Below are positions 1 through 9,117 of a stretch of 64,000 bases of DNA, piece by piece. Within the stretch, counting starts at the first letter, position 1. The number at the start of each line of letters is the position of its first letter. The position numbers and the translations under genes were made by a program. The DNA comes from Candidatus Geocrenenecus huangii (GTDB lineage: Archaea > Thermoproteota > Nitrososphaeria_A > Caldarchaeales > Wolframiiraptoraceae), in the NCBI GenBank assembly GCA_023268155.1, contig JALNKM010000002.1, positions 1 to 64,000 on the forward strand, written 5' to 3'. The notes under the pieces are model-generated. The model did no database searches, was not told the DNA's origin, and worked only from the letters and a program-made list of their open reading frames with translations.

Positions 1-2
1 CT

Positions 3-116
3 ACTAGAAAGATGAAGATAGAAAACTATGGAAGAGATTGGCCTCAAGAAGTAGAGCCTGATCCTGAAATCACTAAACTCGTAGATTCAAGGTGGAGAGA
101 ATATGGTATTAGCTAA
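3..116 (+). CDS. C-terminal end of an unidentified protein (cut by window start)
   Basis: An open frame runs from the window edge to a TAA at 114-116 and encodes about 37 residues ending in SRWREYGIS. It is acidic and proline-containing (a stretch like WPQEVEPDPEITKLVD). Its stop lies 14 bases inside the following UbiA gene, which suggests translational coupling and one operon. The fragment is too short to assign to a family. A quinone or isoprenoid role is only a guess from the neighbour. Confidence 0.55.
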   Translation, partial: TRKMKIENYGRDWPQEVEPDPEITKLVDSRWREYGIS

Positions 117-999
117 GCTAAACCTTTACTGGAGACTCTTAAGACCTAAGACGGTATTATCTACAGTATTGGCAGCGCTAGGAGGAGCATTCTACTTAGG
201 GTTGCCGATAGGATACAGTTACATTATTCTAGCCTTAGTAATCGTCGGCGTAACATTAGCTCACTTCAGCGTAAACGTCTTAAACGACTACTTAGATTAT
301 AGAAATGGCTTAGATAAAATAACGCCACGTACACCTTTCAGTGGTGGAACTAAACTTCTTGTAAACGGATTACTGAAGCCTGAAAGAGCATTACTATTAG
401 CGTTAGCATTATTAACAGCAGCATCCATCATAGGCTTAATTATTACGTTACTCAGAGGAATCTTAATTCTAATTTTAGCGTTCACCGGTGCTCTCATAAT
501 ACTAACGTATAATACTCTATGGGTTAGGATTGGTCTTGGAGAACTTATGGTGTTAGTTAAAGGCATTTTAGTATTTCTGGGTGGTATGTATGCTGTGCAT
601 TCTTCACTACAGCCTGAAGCTGTAATAGTGGGATCCGTTTATGGTCTAGTCTCAGTACTAATACTCTACGCTAATTTTATACCAGATGTAGAAGGTGATA
701 AGACCGTAGGTAGGAGGACGATCCCTTCTATACTGGGGGGTAGAGCTTGGCTAGGTTATGCTTTAATAATCTGTGTACTAGTAGCTTTGATAGTTTTACA
801 AGTCATTAAGGAGATTCTTCCTTGTATATCCTTGATAACGCTAACGCCAGTAGTAGTGCTACCATGGGTAGCTTTAAAACTTAAAAATGCTAAAGAATTA
901 AAAGATCTAATCGAAGCTCTTAGATTTAATGCTGGAGCATGCAGAACCGCGGATATACTATACACATTATCAATCATAGCTAAAGCCTTAGTAGCGTAG
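103..999 (+). CDS. UbiA-family prenyltransferase (MenA-like)
   Basis: Integral-membrane prenyltransferase of 298 residues, the usual family length. The first aspartate motif NDYLDYRNGLD is at residues 61-71 and the second, DVEGDK with following GRRT, at 195-204. Together these bind Mg-prenyl diphosphate. About eight hydrophobic segments fit the family fold. Known relatives attach a polyprenyl chain to an aromatic acceptor (MenA, UbiA) or make archaeal lipids (DGGGP synthase). Length and the NDYxDYxxGxD form are closer to MenA-like members, but the acceptor cannot be read from sequence. The start overlaps the upstream reading frame. A decayed geranylgeranyl reductase lies just downstream on the opposite strand, so prenyl-chain chemistry is a plausible local theme. 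Confidence 0.85.
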   Translation: MVLAKLNLYWRLLRPKTVLSTVLAALGGAFYLGLPIGYSYIILALVIVGVTLAHFSVNVLNDYLDYRNGLDKITPRTPFSGGTKLLVNGLLKPERALLLALALLTAASIIGLIITLLRGILILILAFTGALIILTYNTLWVRIGLGELMVLVKGILVFLGGMYAVHSSLQPEAVIVGSVYGLVSVLILYANFIPDVEGDKTVGRRTIPSILGGRAWLGYALIICVLVALIVLQVIKEILPCISLITLTPVVVLPWVALKLKNAKELKDLIEALRFNAGACRTADILYTLSIIAKALVA

Positions 1000-1117
1000 T
1001 TGAATGAATTCTACTTAAGTCATTAAGGTAAAGATTCTCAGCTGAGCTGTCCACTAAAGGTTCCTTCTAAGTGATCTGTATACTGTCAAAAGCTGAAGAT
1101 AGATTACTTTACTTTTT

Positions 1118-1608
1118 CTAAATAGAATTGTTTTTAGAGCACTCCCTAGAGTTATATCCATCTGCACCTATCACAACACCTGCTTCATATTCTTCTCTAC
1201 TAGTCTTGGCAACCACATCTCTATCAGCTATCTTCATGTCTATGAATTCTTCTCTAACATGTATCTCAACACCATACTCTGCAGCCTGAGCTGCAATCTC
1301 CTGCAGAAACCTAGACTTATCTATCAAGAACCTATCCTATCTATCTTAACATAATTCATGTTCGGTGCATAAACTATCGCATAAGCTTTATTCAAAACAA
1401 TATCTGGCTCAGGTTTGACTTCAGCTGTTTTTAATGTTTCTTGGCTGGTTGCCTGACCACATGGTTTATTCGCCATTATAGTTGGAGCCTTCTCTATAAG
1501 CAGCGTCTTAGCACCAGTCTTACCAGAAGCCTTGGCTGCAGCAACTCCAGCGGGACCAGCACCAACAACAATAACATCATACTTCTCCATAACACAACCT
1601 CTAAACAA
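1118..1608 (-). pseudogene. Decayed geranylgeranyl reductase-like FAD oxidoreductase
   Basis: Two overlapping reading frames on the minus strand together read as the N-terminal third of a geranylgeranyl reductase. Frame one (1608 to 1324) has the FAD-binding start VIVVGAGPAGVAAAKASGKTG and a PCGQA segment. It ends at a TGA after KIDRIGS. Frame two (1327 to 1118) continues in register with LIDKSRFLQEIAAQAAEYGVE and the conserved GADGYNSR, then stops. One base change near 1325 would rejoin them. The family is about 400 residues; only about 160 remain and the substrate half is gone. The gene would have saturated isoprenoid chains of lipids or quinones. It is almost certainly non-functional here. 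Confidence 0.8.
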
Positions 1609-1724
1609 TGCATATCATAAACCTTCTCTAATAAACATTTATCTATCTGATTTTCTAGAAACTAAGAGTATGAATCCTCCGAGAATAGATTTTATGGTGA
1701 GGGTAAGATTATGTAAGCTTATTT

Positions 1725-2606
1725 TTAGTCTGTTTTCAATACTTGGTTTCTTATAGCTTTGATGTTTTCTATCCAGACTTCTACTATATCTCCTTCTTTT
1801 AGAAGCCATTCTTCTCTTACATGTCCTACTCCCGCTGGAGTGCCTGTAGCTATTATATCTCCCGGTTCTAGAGTCATTATCTGGCTTACGTATGATATTA
1901 TTTCAGGTATCTTGAAAATCATTCTCGACGTGTTTGAGTTTTGTCTAATCTCTTTGTTCACTTTAGTTATTATTCTAAGATTGTGAGGATCTTCTATTTC
2001 ATCTCTCGATACTATCCATGGCCCCAGAGGTGCAAATGTATCGAAGCATTTACTCATAGTCCAGCCACGCCATAAACCATCTCTAAACTGGAAATCTCTT
2101 GCAGTAACATCGTTGAGTACCGTGTACCCGAAAACGTGGAAGTATGCTTCATCAGGTTCTAAATCCTTCGCCTTAATACCGATAACCACTGCTAGCTCTC
2201 CTTCATAGTCAAGTTTCTTAACAATTTTCGGTTTAACTATAGGATCCATAGGCCCAACAAGAGATGTAGAAGGTTTCAAGAAGAAAACTATCTCTTCTGG
2301 AGGAGATGCTCCTAGTTCTTCTACGTGGTCTATATAGTTTAAAGCCATGCGCACAATCTTTCCAGGATTCTTTATTGGAGGTTCTAGATGTACTGAAGAA
2401 AGAGGAATTGTCTCTACTCTCACACTTTCTGGAGATGCTTTAACTAGATCTACCAATTCGCTATCTACTAGGAATCTCTTTAAATCTCTCGGCAACCTTT
2501 CTTTTAAGATATCTTCAACAAAGTATCTTGGAATAAGTTCTGATTTATCTATAACGAAGCCATAATCTCTCCTACCCTCAATACTATAGCTGACTATCGT
2601 CATCAT
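1725..2606 (-). CDS. Fumarylacetoacetate hydrolase (FAH) family protein
   Basis: A 293-residue protein of the FAH superfamily, which cleaves or isomerises beta-diketo and oxo-acid substrates with a bound divalent metal. Visible hallmarks are NYIDHVEELG near residue 90, FLKPSTSLVGP, the metal-binding YEGELAVVIG, GYTVLNDVTARDFQ, FDTFAPLGPW and the C-terminal EPGDIIATGTPAGVG. The N-terminal ~75 residues match the small cap domain of archaeal members. The family covers acylpyruvases, oxaloacetate decarboxylases and 2-hydroxyhepta-2,4-diene-1,7-dioate isomerases, so the substrate is unknown. The gene stands alone between two decayed genes. Confidence 0.88.
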   Translation of the reverse strand: MMTIVSYSIEGRRDYGFVIDKSELIPRYFVEDILKERLPRDLKRFLVDSELVDLVKASPESVRVETIPLSSVHLEPPIKNPGKIVRMALNYIDHVEELGASPPEEIVFFLKPSTSLVGPMDPIVKPKIVKKLDYEGELAVVIGIKAKDLEPDEAYFHVFGYTVLNDVTARDFQFRDGLWRGWTMSKCFDTFAPLGPWIVSRDEIEDPHNLRIITKVNKEIRQNSNTSRMIFKIPEIISYVSQIMTLEPGDIIATGTPAGVGHVREEWLLKEGDIVEVWIENIKAIRNQVLKTD

Positions 2607-2876
2607 AACACCCCTAACGTTATAAAAAAGTACTGAGAAGAGGTTTGAGAAGAAGCATAGGAGGAGGGTGGTTGGTGGGCTGAGAGAGCTAGATTCATAG
2701 AACCCTAGCCTAAACCGTTAGGCCATGAAGACTGATATATGCTAGGCTATAGATTATGGCTGGAATGATTGGGGTTAAGAGGGTCTTAGGGTTCTTATCA
2801 AAGCCATCTTCGATTGAGGGGGCTTAATCCTTGAGGTTGGATGACTTCTTCAACGATTATGGAGATTTAGACGGGG

Positions 2877-3320
2877 GTGGAAGGAGGCATTATCTTAAAG
2901 CCTTTCCAGCTAGAGGCCTTCAACAACTGGGTTAAAGCAGGTTTCAGAGGCGTAGTCATAGCACCCACGGGTACTGGGAAGACGATAATAGGTGGCTACG
3001 CTATAAGCAGGTTGAAGGAGCCTACACTAATAATATGCCCTACGGAGAGATTACTTAAGATGCGGGTTGAGAGACTTAGAGAGAAGTTCAATATAGTTGC
3101 AACGCCATACTATGGCTATATCAAGAGGCTCTCCACGACCACTGTATCGATATACAATATCGTAGCGATGCATCATCCAGAGCTTCTAGATAGGTTCAAG
3201 CTTATAATCCTAGATGAGGTGCATCATGCTGCAAGCAACGTATTCTCCAGGATAATAGGTTTACTGAGTGATGGTCATAAGGTTATGGCTCTGACGGCTA
3301 CATTGAAGCTCGGAAGCTAA
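2877..3320 (+). pseudogene. Truncated superfamily 2 helicase, N-terminal RecA domain only
   Basis: The frame encodes 147 residues of an SF2 helicase: a Q-like start LKPFQLEAFNNW, Walker A APTGTGKT, motif Ia IICPTERLL, motif II DEVHHAAS and motif III TATL, then a stop. The second RecA-like domain with motifs IV-VI is absent, and nothing in the next 140 bases restores it. An additional open frame directly upstream (from about 2832) looks like another broken piece. It resembles XPB/RecB-like type II helicases. A GTG at 2877 is the only start. The DNA here is visibly richer in G and C than neighbouring genes, consistent with acquired and decaying sequence. Confidence 0.7.
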
Positions 3321-3465
3321 CAATGAAGCTCCTAATGTATCGGATGAAAACATAAAGTAAATGTCCTGATTTTATTTCACGACATCTAATCAGTATAGTC
3401 ATCGATTGGTGATACAAGTTATCCTGTCTTCCTTCTGTTTGGGTCGACTCTAAAATCTTTAAATA

Positions 3466-5091
3466 ATGATTGGTGAATGGTTACAGAGAATGAGATTGAA
3501 GAAGACTTTGCTTCTCATCATGATTTTGGTCATATCATTGTTCTCTGCTTTCTACTGTGGCGTTATGGGTGAAGAAGTAGTAGAGAGGTTAATCGAGGTT
3601 GACAAGTATGGATTCGTGTACGTTGTTGATAAGATCCCAGTAAAGAACGGGTATATCGAAGTCGGTTTCCCTAGAGTGTATCTAGTAAACCTAGTAGACT
3701 ACTATTCACCCGATGGAAGTATAGAACTTAAAGTAGAGGATCAGGTGTTCTGGCTTAAGATAACTTCTGTTTCTCCATCTACAAGTATAAGGTTGATATC
3801 GATCTTCGGGGACCTGCCAGACAGAAGCGGTGAAGAAACATTCAAGATCCGGTTTCCAGCAAATCCTTTAACGAGAGAGAATCTCGAGAAAGTTAATGTC
3901 AAGATCGTTCTACCCGAAGAATCCAATATCACGAAAATCTCACCGAAAACGGTGAAAGTCGCGGAGAAGTCCACGGAAGCTTACGGGGAGATCTCTGGGG
4001 ATACTACTCAAGCATTGGACATTGATCTAGAATTCGAGATAGGGAAGATTAGCTTAGTTAAGCCTGCAGTCACGTATCTTACATTGGATCTATCTACAAG
4101 GCAGGCAGAATATACTGTCAAGCTTAGCTTGAGGGATGGAAAAACTATTGATAGCTTCTACTTCAATCTACCAAATGGTTCGAGGCTACTTGAAGTTAGA
4201 GATTATTTAAAAAAGCTTTCTAATAGTTACGACGAGAATACTGGTAAGCTTAGAGTATCATTCGATAGAACACTGAGAATAGGCGAAAGCCAAACGGTAA
4301 TAATTAGATTCGAGCCGCCTGCAGACTTCTTTTACAAGGTTAGCGGTAACGCTATGACCGTGTCTTCTTATCTACCATTTAATCTAAGTGTTCAAGACTA
4401 CAGGGTTAGTATAGTATTACCATCCATGGAGTACGTTTCTTCAGATCTAGAGCCAATAGAAATTAAGAAGATCTATCCTGAGAAAACGCTCTTAACATTC
4501 TACCTGGGCATAGTCTCACCACTAAACGTAGAGTCAAAGAAGTTCAACGTAGTGATTGAACGTGTTCCAAGCTTATTCTCTCTTATACCATACATTCTGG
4601 GAATATCGATAATTGTACTGGTAATCGGCACTATAATGTACTCCCAGAAGACCATCTTCAAACCCTCATTAAAAGAGTATGAAGAAACAGCTAAGAAGCT
4701 GCTAGAGGAAGTCGACGGACTAATGGCCACATGCAAGGCTATCGGAGAATTGATAGACGCTAAGAAGATACTTGATAAAGGATATGTTAGACCAAGGATA
4801 CTAGAAATTAGAAATAGTGTTGCTAGATATGTTGGTAGGATAGCTAGCCACTCAGTAGACCTGAAGAAAACATACCCGGATATAGCTGAGAAGATAGATT
4901 CATTGACCACCACATCTCGATTGATCCTAGAAGCCGTTGAATATCTATGGACTCAGACTCATAGATACTTGACCGGATCTATCGCTAAACCCTTATTCAT
5001 TAAACAGGTAGAGGAAAAGAACAAAGAAATTCTCAAGTATCTGGATAAACTCGTATCTGATGTAGAATCATTAAAGAAGGCTACTACGTAG
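3466..5091 (+). CDS. Secreted/membrane-anchored protein with beta-rich ectodomain and helical tail
   Basis: No family recognised. The 541-residue product has a basic start and a hydrophobic segment (about residues 13-33) like a signal peptide or anchor. A beta-rich ectodomain with repeated hydrophobic/charged alternation follows (about 36-365). A strong transmembrane helix around SLIPYILGISIIVLVIGTIMY (about 368-390) precedes a charged, helical cytoplasmic tail of about 145 residues. The topology, large outside domain then one helix then an inside coiled tail, suggests a surface receptor, adhesin or scaffold. Function is unknown. The gene converges with the DUF354 gene, overlapping it by 8 bases. 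Confidence 0.75.
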   Translation: MIGEWLQRMRLKKTLLLIMILVISLFSAFYCGVMGEEVVERLIEVDKYGFVYVVDKIPVKNGYIEVGFPRVYLVNLVDYYSPDGSIELKVEDQVFWLKITSVSPSTSIRLISIFGDLPDRSGEETFKIRFPANPLTRENLEKVNVKIVLPEESNITKISPKTVKVAEKSTEAYGEISGDTTQALDIDLEFEIGKISLVKPAVTYLTLDLSTRQAEYTVKLSLRDGKTIDSFYFNLPNGSRLLEVRDYLKKLSNSYDENTGKLRVSFDRTLRIGESQTVIIRFEPPADFFYKVSGNAMTVSSYLPFNLSVQDYRVSIVLPSMEYVSSDLEPIEIKKIYPEKTLLTFYLGIVSPLNVESKKFNVVIERVPSLFSLIPYILGISIIVLVIGTIMYSQKTIFKPSLKEYEETAKKLLEEVDGLMATCKAIGELIDAKKILDKGYVRPRILEIRNSVARYVGRIASHSVDLKKTYPDIAEKIDSLTTTSRLILEAVEYLWTQTHRYLTGSIAKPLFIKQVEEKNKEILKYLDKLVSDVESLKKATT

Positions 5092-6157
5092 GCAAAGTTT
5101 CTTTCAGCCATTTAACAATCTTTTCCTCAGGGTTTCTCATAATCTTCCAGAGCTTCGTAGATTTTTCTAGGAATTCTTCAGAAACTTCATCAATATTCTT
5201 TAACATATATTTCAGAGTCTTCGAAGATTTATCTAAACTTCTACAATGTTTCACTAGCCCAGTTTTTGATAGGAATCTAAGTACGGTCGGCGTTTCTCCA
5301 GGATAGACCATTATAGATGGTTTCCCTAAGAGTGCAGCTTCCTGAGTCATCGTCCCTCCTCCACCAATAAATATCTTCGAATAATAGATGAGGTGGCTTG
5401 CAATAACAGGCTTACTCAACAATATAACGTCTTTATCAGATAGGAATCTCTCTACTACTTGAGACTGCTCTCTGTATCTAGCCATGATCAAGGTCTTCAT
5501 ACCATGTTTTTTCATAACTTCTATAAGGTTCTTGAGCATACTCACATACTGGGCATCATCAATCATTAAGTATGAGGCGGCTGACTCTGGAAGTCTAACC
5601 AAAACATATTCATCACTGATACCGAGACCTCTCAATAAAGTATCATCTGGATGGAAATCTTTCAGCCAGAAGTATGGATCGATTACTCTATACTTCTTAA
5701 CTTGACTAGGTCTAACACCATATCTTGTCCACTCACTTTTTTCTATGATCCACGGAGTCAGGATCCGTCTCGAGATAGGCGCTGTGAGAGGGTTTACGGG
5801 GGAATGTGGTGAATCTGAGGCAAGGATATGAGGCTTCTTAAGACCGTAAGCGATTCTAGATGCTTCGATAGAGCCGCTTGACACCACGAGGTCGATCTCT
5901 TCTATTGGTACTGCATCTAACAAAAATCTAAGTCTTTCAACGCTTACTCTAAGCTTATCTCTTAAATCATACCCTCCGAATCTCCCAATAATCTTTATCC
6001 CCCAATCTTTAAATGATTCTTCTATTAATGCGTCCAGCTGCTCATATCTCCTGGAAGTGAAGAAGACTTGGAATCCATGTTTTTGAAGAATCCTAGCTAT
6101 CGATGTAAAATAGAGAAGCTGCTTAGGTGTAAGTATATCAAACCATAACATCATCAC
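5084..6157 (-). CDS. DUF354 family protein (GT-B fold, glycan-related)
   Basis: A 357-residue DUF354 (COG1817) protein. This archaeal family resembles UDP-GlcNAc 2-epimerases and GT-B glycosyltransferases and lies in surface-glycan clusters. The start MLWFDILTPKQLLYF is the usual DUF354 opening (a D-x-x-T/H-P-K form). The C-terminal half has the glycine-rich nucleotide-binding segment IFIGGGGTMTQEAALLGKPSIM, followed by a P-G-E-T stretch. It is divergent from the GPT-type transferase gene that follows on the plus strand. The activity has not been read from sequence; a nucleotide-sugar role is inferred from fold and neighbours. Confidence 0.82.
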   Translation of the reverse strand: MMMLWFDILTPKQLLYFTSIARILQKHGFQVFFTSRRYEQLDALIEESFKDWGIKIIGRFGGYDLRDKLRVSVERLRFLLDAVPIEEIDLVVSSGSIEASRIAYGLKKPHILASDSPHSPVNPLTAPISRRILTPWIIEKSEWTRYGVRPSQVKKYRVIDPYFWLKDFHPDDTLLRGLGISDEYVLVRLPESAASYLMIDDAQYVSMLKNLIEVMKKHGMKTLIMARYREQSQVVERFLSDKDVILLSKPVIASHLIYYSKIFIGGGGTMTQEAALLGKPSIMVYPGETPTVLRFLSKTGLVKHCRSLDKSSKTLKYMLKNIDEVSEEFLEKSTKLWKIMRNPEEKIVKWLKETLPT

Positions 6158-6344
6158 TACGAGGTATGAATATTTACTATAATGTTTTTCGTTATCTATG
6201 GGGAGACAATATTATATTTATTACTTCTCAGCAGAATGGATGAACGAGAAAATTTTGGTATGCTAGAATCTCTAGAATTATTCTTCGAGAAATTCTCGAA
6301 TAGGAATATTTTAAAATAAGCTTACTTATGGCTCATAGGAGACA

Positions 6345-7322
6345 ATGATTACATTCTTAATCTTATGCGCGGTTTCCTTCATCCTGATAATACTTCTTAC
6401 ACCCTTATTCATAAGAATTGGAAGAATGCTTAATCTAACAGGAGTAGATATACATAAGCCCCATAAACCTATCATACCTAAGACCGGCGGACCGGCTTTA
6501 GTAATCAGTGTTATGGCAAGTATTACCATGTATCTTATCATTCAAGGTTTTTCTACAGAAGTTCTAGCGTTGATAATTTCTTCATTAATCGCTGCTTTAA
6601 TCGGGTTTCTAGAAGATCTTAAAGGAGAAGTCAATCCAAAGATTAAACCATTGCTACTTGTCTTTGCAGGCATACCTATACTTGCCTTATCTGTTTATAA
6701 CCCCCGCCCAGTTCTGCCCTTCATAGGGGTCACACGATTGACTAAGATATACCCCATACTTGTCCTTGCAAGCTATCCGGTGGTTTGTAATGCTGTCAAC
6801 AGTATAGATGTGTTGAACGGATCCGTATCCTTCACATCCATAGCCTTCTTTACAGCTATTCTAGCCGTCTCGATAATTAATGGATTAGAGTATCCACTCA
6901 TGATATCACTCGTCATGCTGGCGACACTAGCGGGTTTCGCTCTCTACAACAGGTATCCTTCAAGGATATTCGCAGGAAATTCCGGAAGCCTATTCATAGG
7001 AGCGGTAATGGCGTCCACCGCCATAATCTGGAGAATAGAGGTCGTCGCGATCATCGCTCTCCTGCCACATATAATGAACGAGATGCATGTAATATTCTCC
7101 ATGCGTGGACTAAAATCCGCGAAACAGCATAATTCCCGACCAATATTAGTCGAAGAGGGATGGATCACAGCTAACCCCGATCCACACGCGCCTTTAACAC
7201 TTGTAAGAATGCTTTCAGCAAAGGTGAAAGTTAGAGAAGATATTTTGGTAAGATCGATTTCCATTCTCTCATTATACTCCGCCTTCCTAGCAGTCTTAAC
7301 AAGCATTCTCTTCATGAGGTGA
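6345..7322 (+). CDS. GPT/MraY-family phosphoglycosyltransferase (UDP-HexNAc:polyprenyl-phosphate)
   Basis: A 325-residue polytopic membrane enzyme with about ten hydrophobic helices. Family signatures are DIHKPHKPIIPKTGG (residues ~35-49), the substrate/Mg loop NSIDVLNG near 151, AGNSGSLFIGA near 206 and an HxxxE-type loop in PHIMNEMHV near 237. The D-x-x-x-N arrangement is closer to eukaryal GPT and archaeal AglH than to bacterial MraY. It would move a sugar-1-phosphate (probably GlcNAc-1-P) to dolichyl phosphate, the first membrane step of N-glycan assembly. The next gene starts 7 bases after its stop, so at least a three-gene operon is likely. Confidence 0.88.
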   Translation: MITFLILCAVSFILIILLTPLFIRIGRMLNLTGVDIHKPHKPIIPKTGGPALVISVMASITMYLIIQGFSTEVLALIISSLIAALIGFLEDLKGEVNPKIKPLLLVFAGIPILALSVYNPRPVLPFIGVTRLTKIYPILVLASYPVVCNAVNSIDVLNGSVSFTSIAFFTAILAVSIINGLEYPLMISLVMLATLAGFALYNRYPSRIFAGNSGSLFIGAVMASTAIIWRIEVVAIIALLPHIMNEMHVIFSMRGLKSAKQHNSRPILVEEGWITANPDPHAPLTLVRMLSAKVKVREDILVRSISILSLYSAFLAVLTSILFMR

Positions 7323-7328
7323 ATAAGA

Positions 7329-7562
7329 ATGTCGCTGCTGAGAAATACTCTGACTATTATTATGCTCCTAACGATTGCTTGGATCGGGTTCATCATTGTA
7401 ACATACATACTTGCACATACCTTGTTCCCCGCAATAGAATATGCAGATGGAACTCTGTTAATAGGGTTGCTGAGAGTCATTGTTGGAGTAGCCATAATCG
7501 CATTATGGATATATGGGTGGTACACATTGACAAAGATAATGTTACGTAAAATGTTATCATGA
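7329..7562 (+). CDS. Small two-helix membrane protein
   Basis: A 77-residue protein that is almost entirely two transmembrane helices (about residues 7-30 and 43-69) joined by a short acidic loop IEYADG, with a basic C-terminus. The ATG at 7329 is preceded by GAGGTGA overlapping the end of the phosphoglycosyltransferase, a good ribosome site. A frame at 7319 covering the same DNA lacks hydrophobic periodicity and is the wrong one. No family recognised. Tight placement between two glycan genes suggests a subunit or accessory factor. Confidence 0.65.
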   Translation: MSLLRNTLTIIMLLTIAWIGFIIVTYILAHTLFPAIEYADGTLLIGLLRVIVGVAIIALWIYGWYTLTKIMLRKMLS

Positions 7563-7629
7563 TAAACCAAAAATAGTAACCGTCGATAATTATTCATGTG
7601 AACTTGGGGTAGGCGGGTGTTCGGAAATA

Positions 7630-8589
7630 TTGGAGGTCGGCGTCGTAGGTGTAGGCTTCTGGGGTAGAAACCATGTAAGGGTATTCTCCGAAATACCCTA
7701 TGTAAAAGTTGAAGCAATCTGCGACATTAACTATGAAAGAGCCAAGGAGGTAGCAACGAAGTACAATATTGAAAACTACTATTCAAGTATAGATGAGATG
7801 CTCAGAAAACATAACCTAGAAGCCGTATCAATATGTACTCCTTCAGTCAGTCATGCCGAACTAACTGTAAAATGCTTAGAATCGGGTGTGAACGTCTTTG
7901 TTGAGAAGCCTCTAGCCTCGACACTGAGAGAATGCTTAATGATAATAGATACCGCTAAATCATGTAAGAAGATAATCATGACGGGATTTATTGAGAGGTT
8001 TAATCCAAGTGTGAGGAAAGCGAAACAGCTTCTAGGAAGTGGGGAGATAGGCGACGTCATTATGTCTCATAGTAGGAGGATAGGCTGGTGGCCGGAGAGG
8101 ATAGGTGACGTAGGTGTGGTGAAGGATACAGCCATACATGATATAGACCTTGCTAGATACATATTCGAGTATGATCCTTCGCAAGTGTATGCGAGAGGTG
8201 GAAGACAGAAGCATAGTACTGCGGAAGATCATGTACAAGCAATACTATCATTTAGAGATGATAATAAAACTGCGTTTATTGAAGCTAATTGGCTTACGCC
8301 GAGGAAGAAAAGAGAAATGTATATAACGGGTTCGAGCGGCGTAATGACAATACAGTTTCTAACACAGCAGCTCGTCATAGAGAGAGCGGACATAGTTCTA
8401 GAACCAATACTAAAATACGAAGAACCATTAAAGAATGAGTTAGCATACTTTACAGACTGCCTCATTAATAAACGTAAACCAGTGCCGGACGAGATAGACG
8501 GCGCCAAAGCAATAGCTATAGCAGAAGCAATACTTGAATCAATTCAGAAAAATAAGTCTGTAGAGCCGGAGCTCGAAGAGATAATCTAG
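7630..8589 (+). CDS. Gfo/Idh/MocA-family oxidoreductase, probably nucleotide-sugar dehydrogenase
   Basis: A 319-residue NAD(P)-dependent dehydrogenase. Rossmann motif GVGFWGRNH is at residues 7-15, the conserved EKPLA near 95, and the catalytic-region HDIDLARYIF near 180. The TTG start at 7630 puts the Rossmann strand at the N-terminus as in homologues. Closest recognisable functional relatives are WlbA-type UDP-HexNAc(A) 3-dehydrogenases, which begin synthesis of 2,3-diacetamido sugars found in archaeal N-glycans. That fits its place after the phosphoglycosyltransferase and DUF354. The exact substrate is inferred, not seen. Confidence 0.82.
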   Translation: MEVGVVGVGFWGRNHVRVFSEIPYVKVEAICDINYERAKEVATKYNIENYYSSIDEMLRKHNLEAVSICTPSVSHAELTVKCLESGVNVFVEKPLASTLRECLMIIDTAKSCKKIIMTGFIERFNPSVRKAKQLLGSGEIGDVIMSHSRRIGWWPERIGDVGVVKDTAIHDIDLARYIFEYDPSQVYARGGRQKHSTAEDHVQAILSFRDDNKTAFIEANWLTPRKKREMYITGSSGVMTIQFLTQQLVIERADIVLEPILKYEEPLKNELAYFTDCLINKRKPVPDEIDGAKAIAIAEAILESIQKNKSVEPELEEII

Positions 8590-8654
8590 AAAGCTCATCA
8601 GAGAATCCATATTTTTCGTCATGAATAAAATTACTTTTATATAGGAGGAGGAAA

Positions 8655-9117
8655 ATGCAGGCATACCCCTATTATCTTAGGAGCTGACCTTGCATTATAC
8701 TAGGCTGGAAACTTTAATCCATACAATTTTACGATAGCGTTAATCGGAGTCATCTCAGCAATGGTTGGAACATACATATTTAACGAATATTATGATTTCA
8801 AGTCGGGGGTAGATGTCAACATCCCTACTGAGCATGTAACACCGTTTAATGCAGGAAGTAGAGTATTACCGTCAGCACTCCTTAAACCTGAGCCTGTATT
8901 CAAACTCGGTGTTATGGCATGGATACTATACACGCTCATCGCCATCTACTTTACATTTACAGTCGGTTGGATGATTATTCCTCTCTCTTTAATAGGCTTC
9001 ATCTCAGGAGCATTCTACACAATGCCTCCCTTCAAGTGGGCTTATAGAGGAGTTGGAGAATTCTTAATATGTTTAAACTATGATCCATTAATTACTCTTG
9101 TAGAAATACCTTGCTAG
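8655..9117 (+). pseudogene. Broken UbiA-family prenyltransferase
   Basis: The reading frame around 8656-9117 gives TPIILGADLALY, a TAG stop at 8701-8703, then AGNFNPYNFTIALIG in the same frame. It continues into an open frame with the family motif NEYYDFKSGVD and a hydrophobic segment. The product would stop after about 150 residues, losing the second aspartate motif and the C-terminal half. The family is about 300 residues. The 3' end runs 26 bases into the convergent nuclease gene. It is therefore a second UbiA-type gene disabled by both an in-frame stop and truncation. The intact copy at 103-999 is only moderately similar. Confidence 0.8.

Noticed and set aside
7319-7549. Alternative reading frame over the small membrane protein
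   Set aside because: It lacks hydrophobic structure and a ribosome site, while the frame at 7329 has two clear helices and GAGGTGA upstream.
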